A stretch of DNA of 64,000 bases from assembly GCF_018595675.2 (NCBI RefSeq), contig NZ_CP092333.1:3620001-3684000 (forward strand), read 5' to 3'. The notes beneath the pieces are model-generated. The model saw nothing but the letters and a program-made list of their open reading frames with translations, was not told where the DNA came from and did not search any database. Of this stretch, positions 53,469 to 62,747 are shown in pieces (within the stretch, counting starts at the first letter, position 1; each line of letters begins with the position of its first letter). The translations under genes and the position numbers were made by a program. The DNA comes from Flavihumibacter fluvii (GTDB lineage: Bacteria; Bacteroidota; Bacteroidia; Chitinophagales; Chitinophagaceae).

Positions 53469-54179
53469 ATGGGTCAAAATAAACTTGCGCGGTTTGCGGC
53501 TATTAAAGCGTTCCCGAACGTCTTACAGAACCCGCCTGAGATGGCAGGGAAATGGTATAAACTATTTGGAAACCAACATCCCATTACCCTTGAACTAGCT
53601 TGCGGAAAGGGGGAATATACAGTTGGTCTTTCTGCTATATATCCTGAAAGGAATTTTATTGGCGTAGATGTAAAAGGGAACAGGTTGTATGTTGGTGCTA
53701 AGCAATGCATCGCCGCTAATCGCCAGAATGCCGCTTTCCTTCGTACAAAAATTGACCAAATCACTTCATATTTTGGTCCGGCTGAAATCAATGAAATCTG
53801 GATCACTTTTCCCGATCCCCAATTGCGCCGGGCACATGCTAAAAAAAGGCTGACACACCCTAAATTTTTACGGTTATACCAACAATTCCTGGTTCCCGGT
53901 GGTTTAATACATCTGAAGACGGATTCACCGGTGCTGTATCGTTTTACGCTGATGGTGATAGAATTGTATCAATTGGAACTGGTTAGTGAAACCGACAACC
54001 TGTACGGGCAGCAAAATATTAGTGCTGAATTGCAGATCAAAACACATTACGAATCATTAGATATAGCTGGTAGCAATCGAATTCATTACATTATTTTCAA
54101 ACTCCCTGACACTGTTTTGCCAGACAGGGACAATGAACTGAAAGAATTGGTATTTCAACATGAAGAAGCAACTTTTTGA
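53469..54179 (+). CDS. trmB: tRNA (guanine(46)-N7)-methyltransferase
   Basis: 236 residues. TrmB transfers a methyl group from S-adenosylmethionine to N7 of G46 in the tRNA variable loop. LELACGKGEYTVGLSAIYPE is the SAM site, NFIGVDVKGNRLYVGAKQ the second strand, and EIWITFPDPQLRRAHAKKRL the tRNA-binding/catalytic segment (family FPDPxxKxxHxKRR, here with Gln-Leu-Arg). THPKFLRLYQQFLVPGGLIH follows. The last 20 bp overlap the DUF5522 gene. It lies about 3.7 kb from two RNAs with exceptional variable arms; the link is coincidence unless shown otherwise. Confidence 0.94.
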   Translation: MGQNKLARFAAIKAFPNVLQNPPEMAGKWYKLFGNQHPITLELACGKGEYTVGLSAIYPERNFIGVDVKGNRLYVGAKQCIAANRQNAAFLRTKIDQITSYFGPAEINEIWITFPDPQLRRAHAKKRLTHPKFLRLYQQFLVPGGLIHLKTDSPVLYRFTLMVIELYQLELVSETDNLYGQQNISAELQIKTHYESLDIAGSNRIHYIIFKLPDTVLPDRDNELKELVFQHEEATF

Positions 54180-54363
54180 AGGCATAGATTTCTATTATAA
54201 CCAGGAAGGATTTATCGTTCTTACCGAAAAATACCACCTTGAAAAGGGTGTTTGCTGTGGTAATGGATGCCTGCATTGTCCATTTGATTATATCCATGTT
54301 GATGAACCGCGCAGATCAGAATTATTGATCATAAAAGCGAGCCGCCATGTTAAAACCGGTTAA
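54160..54363 (+). CDS. DUF5522 small cysteine protein
   Basis: 67 residues. The conserved cysteine signature HLEKGVCCGNGCLHCPFDY (CC...C..C) suggests a small metal site, probably zinc or an iron-sulfur cluster. Function is unknown; the family is frequently next to trmB or tRNA-related genes in Bacteroidota. It overlaps trmB by 20 bp and the alkyltransferase-like gene by 17 bp, so all three are on one transcript with coupled translation. Confidence 0.85.
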   Translation: MKKQLFEGIDFYYNQEGFIVLTEKYHLEKGVCCGNGCLHCPFDYIHVDEPRRSELLIIKASRHVKTG

Positions 54364-54769
54364 ACCAGTAATAATATCCATCAGCAAAGGGAAAACGAAA
54401 AAACAGTCGCTTAAAGAACTGCAGCCATCCGGCAAAGCAGCATCTTCATTTTTTGAGCAGGTCTATGATATTGTAGAACAGGTACCAAAAGGCAAAGTCA
54501 CTACATATGGTGCCATTGCAAAAGCATTGGGGTCAGGATTATCGGCACGCATGGTAGGTTGGGCATTGAATGGGGCACATAATGGTATCCGTCCAATTCC
54601 AGCCCAGCGGGTAGTAAACCGCAATGGACAGCTTAGCGGGAAGTCCCATTTTTCCACCCCGACCCGCATGCAGGAGCTATTGGAAAAAGATGGTATAACT
54701 GTTGAAAATGACACCGTAAAGAACTTCAGCTTCCATTTTTGGGATCCGGCAGCTGAACTTGAAGTATAA
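54347..54769 (+). CDS. alkyltransferase-like (ATL/MGMT-family) protein without active cysteine
   Basis: 140 residues. The MGMT DNA-binding domain is seen from residue 34: FEQVYDIVEQVPKGKVTTYG, AIAKALGSGLSARMVGWALN. The usual PCHRV motif is replaced by PAQRV at residues 85-89, with Ala in the place of the reactive Cys and Gln in that of His. Such ATL proteins bind O6-alkylguanine lesions without removing the alkyl group and recruit nucleotide excision repair. The first 25 residues are basic and probably unstructured. It overlaps DUF5522 by 17 bp and belongs to the trmB transcript. Confidence 0.85.
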   Translation: MLKPVKPVIISISKGKTKKQSLKELQPSGKAASSFFEQVYDIVEQVPKGKVTTYGAIAKALGSGLSARMVGWALNGAHNGIRPIPAQRVVNRNGQLSGKSHFSTPTRMQELLEKDGITVENDTVKNFSFHFWDPAAELEV

Positions 54770-54777
54770 GTGGTTTA

Positions 54778-55248
54778 TCACATTCCGGTTACATCAGTAT
54801 CACTTAACCTTAACTGTAACATTACCTTTTGCTTAAACGGGTTCAATCCGCCAAAAACAGCCAATAACATGATGGCCAGTCCAAGAAATGACCAGTTGCC
54901 GGTAATGATATAACAGATAATACAAAATATGCCTGCACCTTCGAGCAAGGCCCATTGTACTATTGAGGCACTTTTATATTGAATCAGTTTGTCCCTTGCA
55001 GGGATATCCAGCAACTTAATGGATTCAAGCCTCCGGCGGAATAATTGGAGTCCAACGATTACTGCAATAAAAGAATAAAAAACCGCGATCACCTGAAGCA
55101 GGCGATCTAATGATTCAGCAGCAAAGGGTTGAAATATGTTGAACTGGATAAGCAAGAGGGCAATTATCCAAAAGCCTATCTGGCTATACAACAAAACCCG
55201 GTAAATAATTTGCAATTCCCTGAACGGAGATGAAGGCAGCATTGTCAT
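54778..55248 (-). CDS. conserved membrane protein of unknown function
   Basis: 156 residues with four likely helices (about 15-40, 48-70, 95-113, 117-133) and short polar loops such as RRRLESIKLLDIPARDKLIQ. No catalytic motif is seen and I do not recognise the family. It stands between the ATL gene (convergent, 8 bp) and the FtsX-like permease gene (ends 55319, same strand, downstream of that operon by 70 bp). A role in the ABC operon is possible but unproven. Confidence 0.65.
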   Translation of the reverse strand: MTMLPSSPFRELQIIYRVLLYSQIGFWIIALLLIQFNIFQPFAAESLDRLLQVIAVFYSFIAVIVGLQLFRRRLESIKLLDIPARDKLIQYKSASIVQWALLEGAGIFCIICYIITGNWSFLGLAIMLLAVFGGLNPFKQKVMLQLRLSDTDVTGM

Positions 55249-55318
55249 TGCTGAATATTAATGGTGGGTAAGTTACGGAAAAAGGTAAACGGCTTCACCC
55301 GCATTTGATTTTACTTTT

Positions 55319-57871
55319 TTACAGGTCATTCTGCAACACTTCAAGCGGTGGGCGGTTCAGGATATCGCGACTGTTGAACAGGCCAATTATTACTGTTAGG
55401 CAACAAATTCCCAGAAATATGAGCAATACGGGAATCAACGCAGGAGTAAAGTTTGTTTTAAAACTAAACCGTGCAAGGGCCCATCCACCGGCCATTGCCA
55501 GCAGTATGCCAGTCAACGCTGCCAATGAACCAAGAAAGAAATATTCAAGGGCCGTTATGACCAGTATCTGTTTTCCAGTGGCCCCAAGAGTTCGCAATAA
55601 TACAGTTTCCCGCATCCGTTGGTATTTACTGATGATAACAGAAGCAATCAATACCACCAAGCCTGTGACAATGCTGAACCCGCCAATAAACCGGACAACA
55701 AATCCGATTTTATCGAGAACATCATCAACCACACTCAGGATCAATCCAAGGTCAATGACTGATACTGTTGGGAATGATTTTACCAGCGCCTGCTGGAACT
55801 TTGCCGAAACTTCCTGTGAAGGCACCCTGGTTACAAGCACATGGAATTTTGGTGCAGATTCCAATACACCAGTTGGGAAGATTACCCTGAAATTGGTTTG
55901 TACCCGGTTCCAGTCTACCTGTCTGAAACTGCCAACAATGGTAGACACAAGGACGCCCTGTACATTGAAAACCAGCCGGTCCCCGCGTTTTACATGCAGT
56001 CGGCGGGCGTACCCTTCTTCCAGCGATACCAGGATGCTGTCACGTCCTGAATTTGCTGGTTGTAAAACACCTTCAGAAAGTTTTTCAGAATCGGTCAGTG
56101 AATCCCGGTAGGAGGCCCTGATCTCCCCTTCATAAGCCTGGGGGGATATATCCAGGGTTGAGTCATTCCTGGCTTCGGCAGCATTGATACCATTAATCTC
56201 CTCGATCCGCATGGTCACAATGGGAACCTCCTGGTTCACCGGTAACCGGAACGATCGGGTCAGGGACGCTACCTGGCTTTTCTGGTTATCCTGGATATCG
56301 AATATCACCATATTGGGCTGGTTACCACTGGCGGACAGTTCAACTTTCCTTGTCAGGATACTTTGTACAAAATAAAGCAGGCAGATAAAGGAAGTACCAA
56401 GCCCGATGGCGACCACCAAAATCACCGTCTGGTTATTTGGGCGGAAAAGATTGGCAAATCCCTGGCGCCACAAATAACTCCAGGATGAAGGGAAGAATTT
56501 CCGCGCAAGCACCATCATCAGCCTTGCCATACCTGCCAATAATGCAAAAGCCCCTATGACACTCACGGTAAAGGTTAGAGCCTGAAATAAGCTGTTCAGC
56601 TGTAACCAGCTGAAGCCAAGAATGAAGATGAAGATCAGTGATCCAACCAGCCATTGCATGGGATCCTGAAACAACCGGCTCCGGTATTCACTGATACGCA
56701 ACGTGTGCAATGGAGAAATATTCCGGATAGCGATCAGTGGCAGCAGGGCAAACAGTACTGATACCAGCAATCCTACTGCAACACCCTGGCCGATAGCCCG
56801 CCAGGAAACCTGCATATGGATATCTATGGGCAGGAAATCCTGGAAGAGTGCAGGCAATAAAAACTGTATGCAAGTACCAATTATTGCGCCAATCATTGAA
56901 CCAATTAATCCTATCCCCGCAATCTGTAAAAGATAAATGAGGAAGGCCTGGCGATTGGTGGCACCCAAACACTTCAACATAGAAATGGATGCCAGTTTTT
57001 CACGAATATAAATATGGATGGAGCTGGCTACACCAATACATCCCAGTAAAAGGGCAATAAAACTTACCAGCTGTAAAAATTCATTCAGGTCCTCGAAAGA
57101 CTGGCCGGTATTGCGCTTCCTGGATGCCACGGTCTCGATGTCGATGCCTTCGGTCTCCAGCCTGGGTTCAATATTTGACAGCAATTTATCCAGGTTGACC
57201 GGTATATCAAATTTGACGTATTGCGTATACGTGATACGGCTGCCTTTTTGCAGCAGACCTGTTGCGTCAAGGTATTGGAGGGGAATCCACACGGCCGGCG
57301 CCACTGCAGTTGAAAAGCCTGTTTTCCCGGGAGCTTTAAGGATCTCTCCAACAATCAGGAAACTCAGTTCACCCACTTTGATAGAGTCACCCACTGCAGC
57401 CTGGAATTGCAGCATCAATGTCTTTTCAACGAGTGCATGCCTTGCCTGCTGAAATGTTTTGGCAACCTGTGCCGGCTTCGTTTCAATAGTGCCATAATAA
57501 GGAAAACCACCCTCCAGTGCACGGACCTGTGCCAACCGGGTACCACCTGTCTTTATAAAATACACCATGGAGGCAAAGCTTCTTTCCCTGGACCGTTGAT
57601 CACCTATTGAATCGATGAGGGCCTGAGCGGCCGGACTGAAGGGCCGGTTATTATCAAAAACAAGGTCGGCACCAATAAGGGTCTTTGCCTGGGCATCAAC
57701 ATCTTTTTCTATGGTATAGCCCAATGAATAAATGGCCACCAGGGCAGCAATACCAAGAATTACAGAAGAAACAAACAGGAAAAGCCTGCTCCGGTTTTTT
57801 CGGCTGTCGCGCCAGGCCATTTGCAATAACCAGCGAAATTTCAGGGTAGGTTTTTGTGGCTGGGTTATCAT
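55319..57871 (-). CDS. ABC transporter permease, FtsX/MacB type (YbbP-like)
   Basis: 850 residues. Two FtsX blocks of helices are separated by large extracytoplasmic domains. The N-terminal helix is followed by a MacB-periplasmic-core-like domain (about 65-250), then helices (about 265-450), a second soluble domain (500-720) and three C-terminal helices (RMRETVLLRTLGATGKQILV between them). It pairs with the ATPase 57868-58572, sharing a 4-bp overlap. YbbP-type permeases act with YbbA and TesA-like esterases, probably in lipid or membrane-lipoprotein handling. Substrate unknown. Confidence 0.9.
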   Translation of the reverse strand: MITQPQKPTLKFRWLLQMAWRDSRKNRSRLFLFVSSVILGIAALVAIYSLGYTIEKDVDAQAKTLIGADLVFDNNRPFSPAAQALIDSIGDQRSRERSFASMVYFIKTGGTRLAQVRALEGGFPYYGTIETKPAQVAKTFQQARHALVEKTLMLQFQAAVGDSIKVGELSFLIVGEILKAPGKTGFSTAVAPAVWIPLQYLDATGLLQKGSRITYTQYVKFDIPVNLDKLLSNIEPRLETEGIDIETVASRKRNTGQSFEDLNEFLQLVSFIALLLGCIGVASSIHIYIREKLASISMLKCLGATNRQAFLIYLLQIAGIGLIGSMIGAIIGTCIQFLLPALFQDFLPIDIHMQVSWRAIGQGVAVGLLVSVLFALLPLIAIRNISPLHTLRISEYRSRLFQDPMQWLVGSLIFIFILGFSWLQLNSLFQALTFTVSVIGAFALLAGMARLMMVLARKFFPSSWSYLWRQGFANLFRPNNQTVILVVAIGLGTSFICLLYFVQSILTRKVELSASGNQPNMVIFDIQDNQKSQVASLTRSFRLPVNQEVPIVTMRIEEINGINAAEARNDSTLDISPQAYEGEIRASYRDSLTDSEKLSEGVLQPANSGRDSILVSLEEGYARRLHVKRGDRLVFNVQGVLVSTIVGSFRQVDWNRVQTNFRVIFPTGVLESAPKFHVLVTRVPSQEVSAKFQQALVKSFPTVSVIDLGLILSVVDDVLDKIGFVVRFIGGFSIVTGLVVLIASVIISKYQRMRETVLLRTLGATGKQILVITALEYFFLGSLAALTGILLAMAGGWALARFSFKTNFTPALIPVLLIFLGICCLTVIIGLFNSRDILNRPPLEVLQNDL

Positions 57872-58572
57872 AGCGAGGCTTCTTCGTTTTGTACAATTCT
57901 TTCGTCTGAAATGATATGTCCGCCCTTTAACCTGATGATACGATCTGTTTTTGCAGCAAGGTCCAGGTCGTGTGTAACTATAACCAGGGTAGTACCAGCT
58001 TCTTTGTTGAGGTCAAAAAGCAGTTTTACTATTTTTTCGCTGGTCTCGGCATCTAGGTTACCGGTAGGTTCATCTGCAAACAATATCCTTGGCTCGTTAG
58101 AGAATGCACGGGCGATAGAAACCCGTTGTTGTTCACCCCCTGATAATTGCGACGGATAATGGTGAACCCTGTCAGCAAGCCCTACTTTATCCAGCAGGTT
58201 CAGCGCGCGGTTACGGATATTTTTTTCACCCCTGAGTTCCAGCGGTACCATTACATTTTCAAGTGCGGTTAAAGTTGGCAGTAGCTGGAAATTCTGAAAG
58301 ATGAATCCGACATACCTGTTACGTATGCGGGCCAACTGGTCTTCGCTTAATTGGTTAAGGGCGACCTGGTTCAATTCAACTATGCCGGTACTGGAGCGGT
58401 CAAGTCCGGCACATAAACCCAGTAAGGTTGTCTTCCCACTTCCCGATGGCCCCACAATACTCATGGTTTCTCCAGCCTTCACCTCAAAATTGATGTCTGT
58501 CAGTACATGCAGCATCCTGCCCGCATTCTGGTAATTTTTGCCAAGTTGGGCGACCCTTAGAATTGTTTCCAC
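57868..58572 (-). CDS. ABC transporter ATP-binding protein (YbbA/LolD-like)
   Basis: 234 residues, a MacB/LolD-type nucleotide-binding subunit. Walker A is GPSGSGKTTL, the signature LSGGEQQRVSIARAFSNEP, Walker B ILFADEPTGNLD, and the switch histidine is in VIVTHDLDLAAK. It supplies energy to the FtsX-like permease encoded 4 bp into its stop. The divergent TesA-like esterase (58655) completes the ybbA-ybbP-tesA arrangement known from proteobacteria. The cytosolic ATPase docks on the permease at the inner membrane. Confidence 0.93.
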   Translation of the reverse strand: METILRVAQLGKNYQNAGRMLHVLTDINFEVKAGETMSIVGPSGSGKTTLLGLCAGLDRSSTGIVELNQVALNQLSEDQLARIRNRYVGFIFQNFQLLPTLTALENVMVPLELRGEKNIRNRALNLLDKVGLADRVHHYPSQLSGGEQQRVSIARAFSNEPRILFADEPTGNLDAETSEKIVKLLFDLNKEAGTTLVIVTHDLDLAAKTDRIIRLKGGHIISDERIVQNEEASL

Positions 58573-58654
58573 AAGTGTATGTTTAGTTAAAGGTATTTTT
58601 GCTGGTGACTACCATTTAAGGTATTGATTTTATTATAACATCATTTATCCGTTT

Positions 58655-59335
58655 ATGCCAAGAAACAGTTTAATCTATCTTTTTGTTGTCACAATAACGA
58701 TTTGGGCTTGTGGCAGTAACGACACCAGGCCAGCTAAAATAGCGGAAAAAAAAGTGGCAGATACAACAGTGGTAACAGCCTCCTCCAAAACCATTCTATT
58801 CTTTGGTAATAGCCTTACTGCTGGTTATGGTCTTGAACAGGCTGAAGCATTTCCGGCCCTGATACTTCACAAGATTGATTCGCTGCAATTGCCTTATACC
58901 GTAATTAATGCGGGCTTGAGCGGGGAAACTTCATCCGGTGGCCTGGGCCGGATTGACTGGCTTATCCGGCAGAATGTGGATGTATTTGTGCTGGAACTCG
59001 GCGCCAATGATGGTTTGAGAGGCATTCCCCTGGTGGAAACACAAAAAAACCTGCAGGCCATAATCGATAAGGTAAAAGCAAAAAATCCGGCTGTAGTGCT
59101 CGTCCTGGCCGGTATGGAAGTGCCGCCGAATATGGGTAAGGCCTATACAACTGAATTCCGGACGATGTATAAAAATCTTGCAGTCCAGAATAAAATGATA
59201 CTGGTACCCTTCCTGCTAAAAGGAGTAGGTGGTAACCCTGAACTGAACCAAGCAGATGGTATACATCCCACTGCAGAAGGGCATAAGATTGTTGCCAATA
59301 ATTTGTGGGAATACCTTAAACCTGTTGTGAAATAA
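58655..59335 (+). CDS. TesA-like arylesterase/lysophospholipase (SGNH hydrolase)
   Basis: 226 residues with a lipoprotein signal (lipobox IWACG, Cys19). The SGNH blocks are: I FFGNSLTAGYG (with Asn instead of the usual Asp of GDSL), II GLSGETSSGG, III LGANDG and V DGIHPTAEGH, whose Asp and His belong to the triad. Blocks II and III supply the oxyanion Gly and Asn. TesA hydrolyses acyl esters and thioesters in the periplasm. It is divergent from the YbbA/YbbP-like ABC genes, a conserved gene neighbourhood. Confidence 0.9.
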   Translation: MPRNSLIYLFVVTITIWACGSNDTRPAKIAEKKVADTTVVTASSKTILFFGNSLTAGYGLEQAEAFPALILHKIDSLQLPYTVINAGLSGETSSGGLGRIDWLIRQNVDVFVLELGANDGLRGIPLVETQKNLQAIIDKVKAKNPAVVLVLAGMEVPPNMGKAYTTEFRTMYKNLAVQNKMILVPFLLKGVGGNPELNQADGIHPTAEGHKIVANNLWEYLKPVVK

Positions 59336-59462
59336 TATGCGACCGACGCCTTTGGCATGTCACCGGGTTTTACCAGGAACATACGTTGATCTTTTTAATA
59401 TCTTGTTGAAGATTGGATTTTTCAGGAGCAGTTTGATCGTTTACAATTAAAAACACTAACTA

Positions 59463-60785
59463 ATGCTTGACAGAAGAAAATTTCTGCTTCAAACCACGTT
59501 GGCCGGAACCGGACTTGTACTTGGAAGCAGATTGAATGCGCTTGCTAAAAGTCCCAATGAAAAAATTATTATTGGGGCTGTTGGTACAAATAGCAGGGGC
59601 TTTTACCTGGCCCGGATGTTTGCTTCGCTACCCAATGTAGAAGTTGCCTATATCTGTGATGTAGATGAGCATGTGCTGGCCAAAACCATTGCGGAGATTG
59701 AAAAATTGACAGGGAAAAGACCAAAAGGCTATAAAGATGTCCGGAAAATGCTGGAACAAAAAGACCTTGATGCGATCTTTATAGCTACGCCAGACCATTG
59801 GCATGCTCCAGCTACTTTAATGGCTTTGCAGGCCGGAAAAAATGTATATGTTGAAAAACCTTGTTCGCATAATCCCGCTGAAGGCGAGATACTCGTAGCC
59901 GGCCAGCATAAATATGGAAAACTGATCCAGATGGGTAACCAGCGCCGGTCTTTCCCGAATGTTATAGCCGCTATGAATGAACTACACAGTGGTGCCATCG
60001 GCCGGGTTTACTTTGCAAAGGGCTGGTATGCCGCCAACCGTAAATCAATCGGAAAAGGAAAACCAATTGCAATACCGACCCACCTTGATTTCGACCTCTG
60101 GCAAGGACCTGCGCCACGAAAGACTTATATGGATAACCTTGTACCATATAACTGGCATTGGTTCTGGCATTGGGGAACCGGAGAAGCACTGAATAATGGC
60201 ACCCATGAAATTGATGTGATGCGTTGGGGGCTAGGTGTTGACTATCCAACCAAAGTAGTTTCTGCTGGTGGCAGATTTGCGTTTAATGATGATTGGGAGA
60301 CACCCGATACACAAACGATAAGCTTTGAATTCCCCGATAAAAAAGCGATGCTTTGGGAAAGCCGTAGTTGTAATCCATTTGAAGAACAGGGAAGCAGCCG
60401 TGGAGTTATTTTCTATGGTGAAAAAGGCACTATGGTTATTCCTGGTGGTGATGATTATAAAATATTTGACCTGGAAAATAAATTGATCCGCGAGGTGAAA
60501 ACATCTATTCAAAAAGCCGATACAACCAATACAATGGGCATGGGTGAGCAGTTGGATTCCATGCATTTAATTAATTTTGTTGACGCTATAAGAGGTAAGT
60601 CAAAGTTGGTTTCGCCGATACAGGAAGGTTTCAGGTCGACCCTATTACCGCAATTGGGCAATATCGCTTATAGAACAGGAACTGCTTTGCACTGTGATCC
60701 GTCCAATGGTCACATTATTAATAATACTGAGGCTGTAAAACTATGGCAGCGGGAGTATGCGCCAGGCTGGGAAATGAAGCTATGA
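59463..60785 (+). CDS. Gfo/Idh/MocA family oxidoreductase with Tat signal
   Basis: 440 residues. The N-terminus has a twin-arginine signal (DRRKFLLQTTLAGTGLVLGS), so it is exported folded with its cofactor. The NAD(P) fold follows (IIGAVGTNSRGFYLARMF), with IFIATPDHWHAPATLMALQ and the family motif VEKPCSHNPAEG, which holds the catalytic lysine. The C-terminal dimer domain begins about residue 165 (QMGNQRRSFPNVIAAM). Such periplasmic oxidoreductases oxidise or reduce sugars, often forming 3-keto sugars. The next gene encodes a 3-keto-disaccharide hydrolase-like protein, which supports a joint role. Confidence 0.9.
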   Translation: MLDRRKFLLQTTLAGTGLVLGSRLNALAKSPNEKIIIGAVGTNSRGFYLARMFASLPNVEVAYICDVDEHVLAKTIAEIEKLTGKRPKGYKDVRKMLEQKDLDAIFIATPDHWHAPATLMALQAGKNVYVEKPCSHNPAEGEILVAGQHKYGKLIQMGNQRRSFPNVIAAMNELHSGAIGRVYFAKGWYAANRKSIGKGKPIAIPTHLDFDLWQGPAPRKTYMDNLVPYNWHWFWHWGTGEALNNGTHEIDVMRWGLGVDYPTKVVSAGGRFAFNDDWETPDTQTISFEFPDKKAMLWESRSCNPFEEQGSSRGVIFYGEKGTMVIPGGDDYKIFDLENKLIREVKTSIQKADTTNTMGMGEQLDSMHLINFVDAIRGKSKLVSPIQEGFRSTLLPQLGNIAYRTGTALHCDPSNGHIINNTEAVKLWQREYAPGWEMKL

Positions 60786-60819
60786 CCATCATGATCAATT
60801 AAAAAAGTTAAACAGTATA

Positions 60820-62181
60820 ATGAAAAGAATTGCGTTTTTAACCCTTTTAATGGGTTGGGTAATCCTGCTGTCAGCGCAAGTGAAACCAAAAAAGGAAAAT
60901 TGGATACCCTTATTTAACGGTAAAGACCTTACTGGTTGGAAGCAATTGAATGGGCAGGCAAAATATGAGGTAAAGAATGGTGTCATTGTGGGCACTACAG
61001 TTTTGAACCAACCCAACTCTTTTCTTGCGACCGAAAAATATTATGATGATTTTATCCTTGAGTTGGAATTTAAGGTGGATCCTAAAATGAATTCAGGAAT
61101 ACAGTTCAGAAGTGAAAGTAAGCCAGATTACAATAATGGCCGGGTGCATGGTTACCAGATGGAAATCGATCCTTCTGCAAGGGCATGGAGCGGAGGTATT
61201 TATGATGAAGGAAGGCGCTCCTGGTTGTATCCCCTTGAATACAATGAAGGGGCTAAAATAGCTTTCCGCAATGGGGAATGGAACCTTTATCGTATAGAAT
61301 GCATCGGCAGTACTGTTCGCACCTGGGTCAATGGAGTGCCAGCGGCCCACCTTGTTGACGATCTGAAAACCACGGGCTTTATTGCTTTACAAGTGCATTC
61401 CATCGGTAAGCCCGATGAGGTTGGACGCCAGGTTTTGTGGCGTAATATCCGGATTCAAACGACCAACCTCAAACCTTCTCCGGAGACGGGAATTTTTGTG
61501 GTCAATCTTGTGGCCAACAACCTTACTGATTCAGAAAAAAAGAACGGCGTTAAATTACTTTGGAATGGCATAAATACCGATGGCTGGCGCGGTGCCAAAA
61601 AAGATAAATTTCCCGAAAAAGGCTGGAAAATCGAAGATGGTCTCTTAAGGGTGATGCCATTTGACGGGGGTGAATCCGTTAATGGTGGTGATATTGTGAC
61701 CAATGAGCTGTTTGGCGCTTTTGAACTGCAGTTTGAATTCCGGCTTACAGACGGTGCGAATAGTGGTGTGAAATATTTTGTTACGGAACAGGAAAAAAAT
61801 ACCGGCTCTGCCATCGGCTTGGAATACCAGATTCTGGATGATGATAAGCACCCGGATGCAAAACTGGGCGTTGTTGGCAATCGCACGATGGCTTCATTGT
61901 ATGACTTAATCCCTTCTATCAAATTTGGCGCGGCAAAAAAGGAAATCGGCGAATGGAACCGTGGAATGATCAGGGTGTATCCCGACAATCGGATCGAACA
62001 TTTTCTAAATGGATATAAAGTAGTTGAATACAAACGGGGTACGCCCATATTTAATGCACTGGTGGCGCGTAGCAAATATGCCAACTGGCCCAATTTTGGT
62101 ATGTCTGAAAAGGGCAGGATCTTATTGCAGGACCACGGTAATGCAGTTGATTTCAGGAGTATCAAAATCCGTGAATTATAA
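60820..62181 (+). CDS. double DUF1080 (3-keto-disaccharide hydrolase-like) protein
   Basis: 453 residues with a signal peptide ending near LLSAQ. Two DUF1080 beta-jelly-roll domains are present: the first (about 25-215) begins WIPLFNGKDLTGWKQLNGQA, the second (about 240-450) begins GVKLLWNGINTDGWRGAKKD. The first has GIQFRSESK and GYQMEIDPSARAWSGGIYDE, the second SGVKYFVTEQEKNTGSAIGL and EYQILDDDKHPDAKLG. The fold is concanavalin-like. Some relatives hydrolyse 3-keto-glycosides produced by Gfo/Idh/MocA dehydrogenases, and such a dehydrogenase is the previous gene (34-bp gap). One domain may have become a binding module. Confidence 0.88.
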   Translation: MKRIAFLTLLMGWVILLSAQVKPKKENWIPLFNGKDLTGWKQLNGQAKYEVKNGVIVGTTVLNQPNSFLATEKYYDDFILELEFKVDPKMNSGIQFRSESKPDYNNGRVHGYQMEIDPSARAWSGGIYDEGRRSWLYPLEYNEGAKIAFRNGEWNLYRIECIGSTVRTWVNGVPAAHLVDDLKTTGFIALQVHSIGKPDEVGRQVLWRNIRIQTTNLKPSPETGIFVVNLVANNLTDSEKKNGVKLLWNGINTDGWRGAKKDKFPEKGWKIEDGLLRVMPFDGGESVNGGDIVTNELFGAFELQFEFRLTDGANSGVKYFVTEQEKNTGSAIGLEYQILDDDKHPDAKLGVVGNRTMASLYDLIPSIKFGAAKKEIGEWNRGMIRVYPDNRIEHFLNGYKVVEYKRGTPIFNALVARSKYANWPNFGMSEKGRILLQDHGNAVDFRSIKIREL

Positions 62182-62188
62182 GCAAGGA

Positions 62189-62737
62189 CTACCCTGTGGC
62201 ATAATATGGGCTGATCATCAGGTAAACAATAACGCCTGTTACTGCCACATAGAACCAGATTGGCCAGGTAATTCGCGCCAGTTTCTTATGAGCGGCAAAT
62301 TCACCAACAAGGGCGCGATAAGCCGTGAACAAAATAAAGGGAAGGATGATCGCTGCTAGAAAAATATGTGTGATCAGTATAAAATAATAGGCTGGCCTGA
62401 TGATACCTGTACCCCCGAATTTTGTGTCGCCTGCAAATAGGTGATGGCAAATATAGGAGACCAAAAAAAGTGCTGATAATGACATTGCAGCAAACATGAT
62501 ATTTCGGTGCAGCCTTTGTTTGCCCTGTTTGATAGTTACTAATGCTACAATCAGTAATATACTTACGAGAGAATTTATCAACGCATTGATCTTCGCGAAG
62601 ATATGCACATCAAAACCAAGGTCTACTTTCAACTGAACACGTGATAAGAATACCACTGCGGCAAAAACCACAAATGACACTACTCCGATAAGCATCCTGG
62701 CCTGCTTATCATTCTTATTCATCATAGCAGCTAACAT
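62189..62737 (-). CDS. DUF420 membrane protein (CtaM-like oxidase assembly factor)
   Basis: 182 residues with about five transmembrane helices and histidines inside or near the membrane (SYICHHLFAG, LITHIFLAAIILPFILFTAY, FAAHKKLARITWPIWFYVAV). DUF420/CtaM proteins are needed for haem A-containing cytochrome oxidase assembly. It lies 10 bp downstream of the SCO gene and is on the same strand as the cytochrome oxidase subunit IV gene, which supports that role. It is convergent with the DUF1080 gene, 7 bp away. Confidence 0.9.
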   Translation of the reverse strand: MLAAMMNKNDKQARMLIGVVSFVVFAAVVFLSRVQLKVDLGFDVHIFAKINALINSLVSILLIVALVTIKQGKQRLHRNIMFAAMSLSALFLVSYICHHLFAGDTKFGGTGIIRPAYYFILITHIFLAAIILPFILFTAYRALVGEFAAHKKLARITWPIWFYVAVTGVIVYLMISPYYATG

Positions 62738-62747
62738 AATAGGTCCT

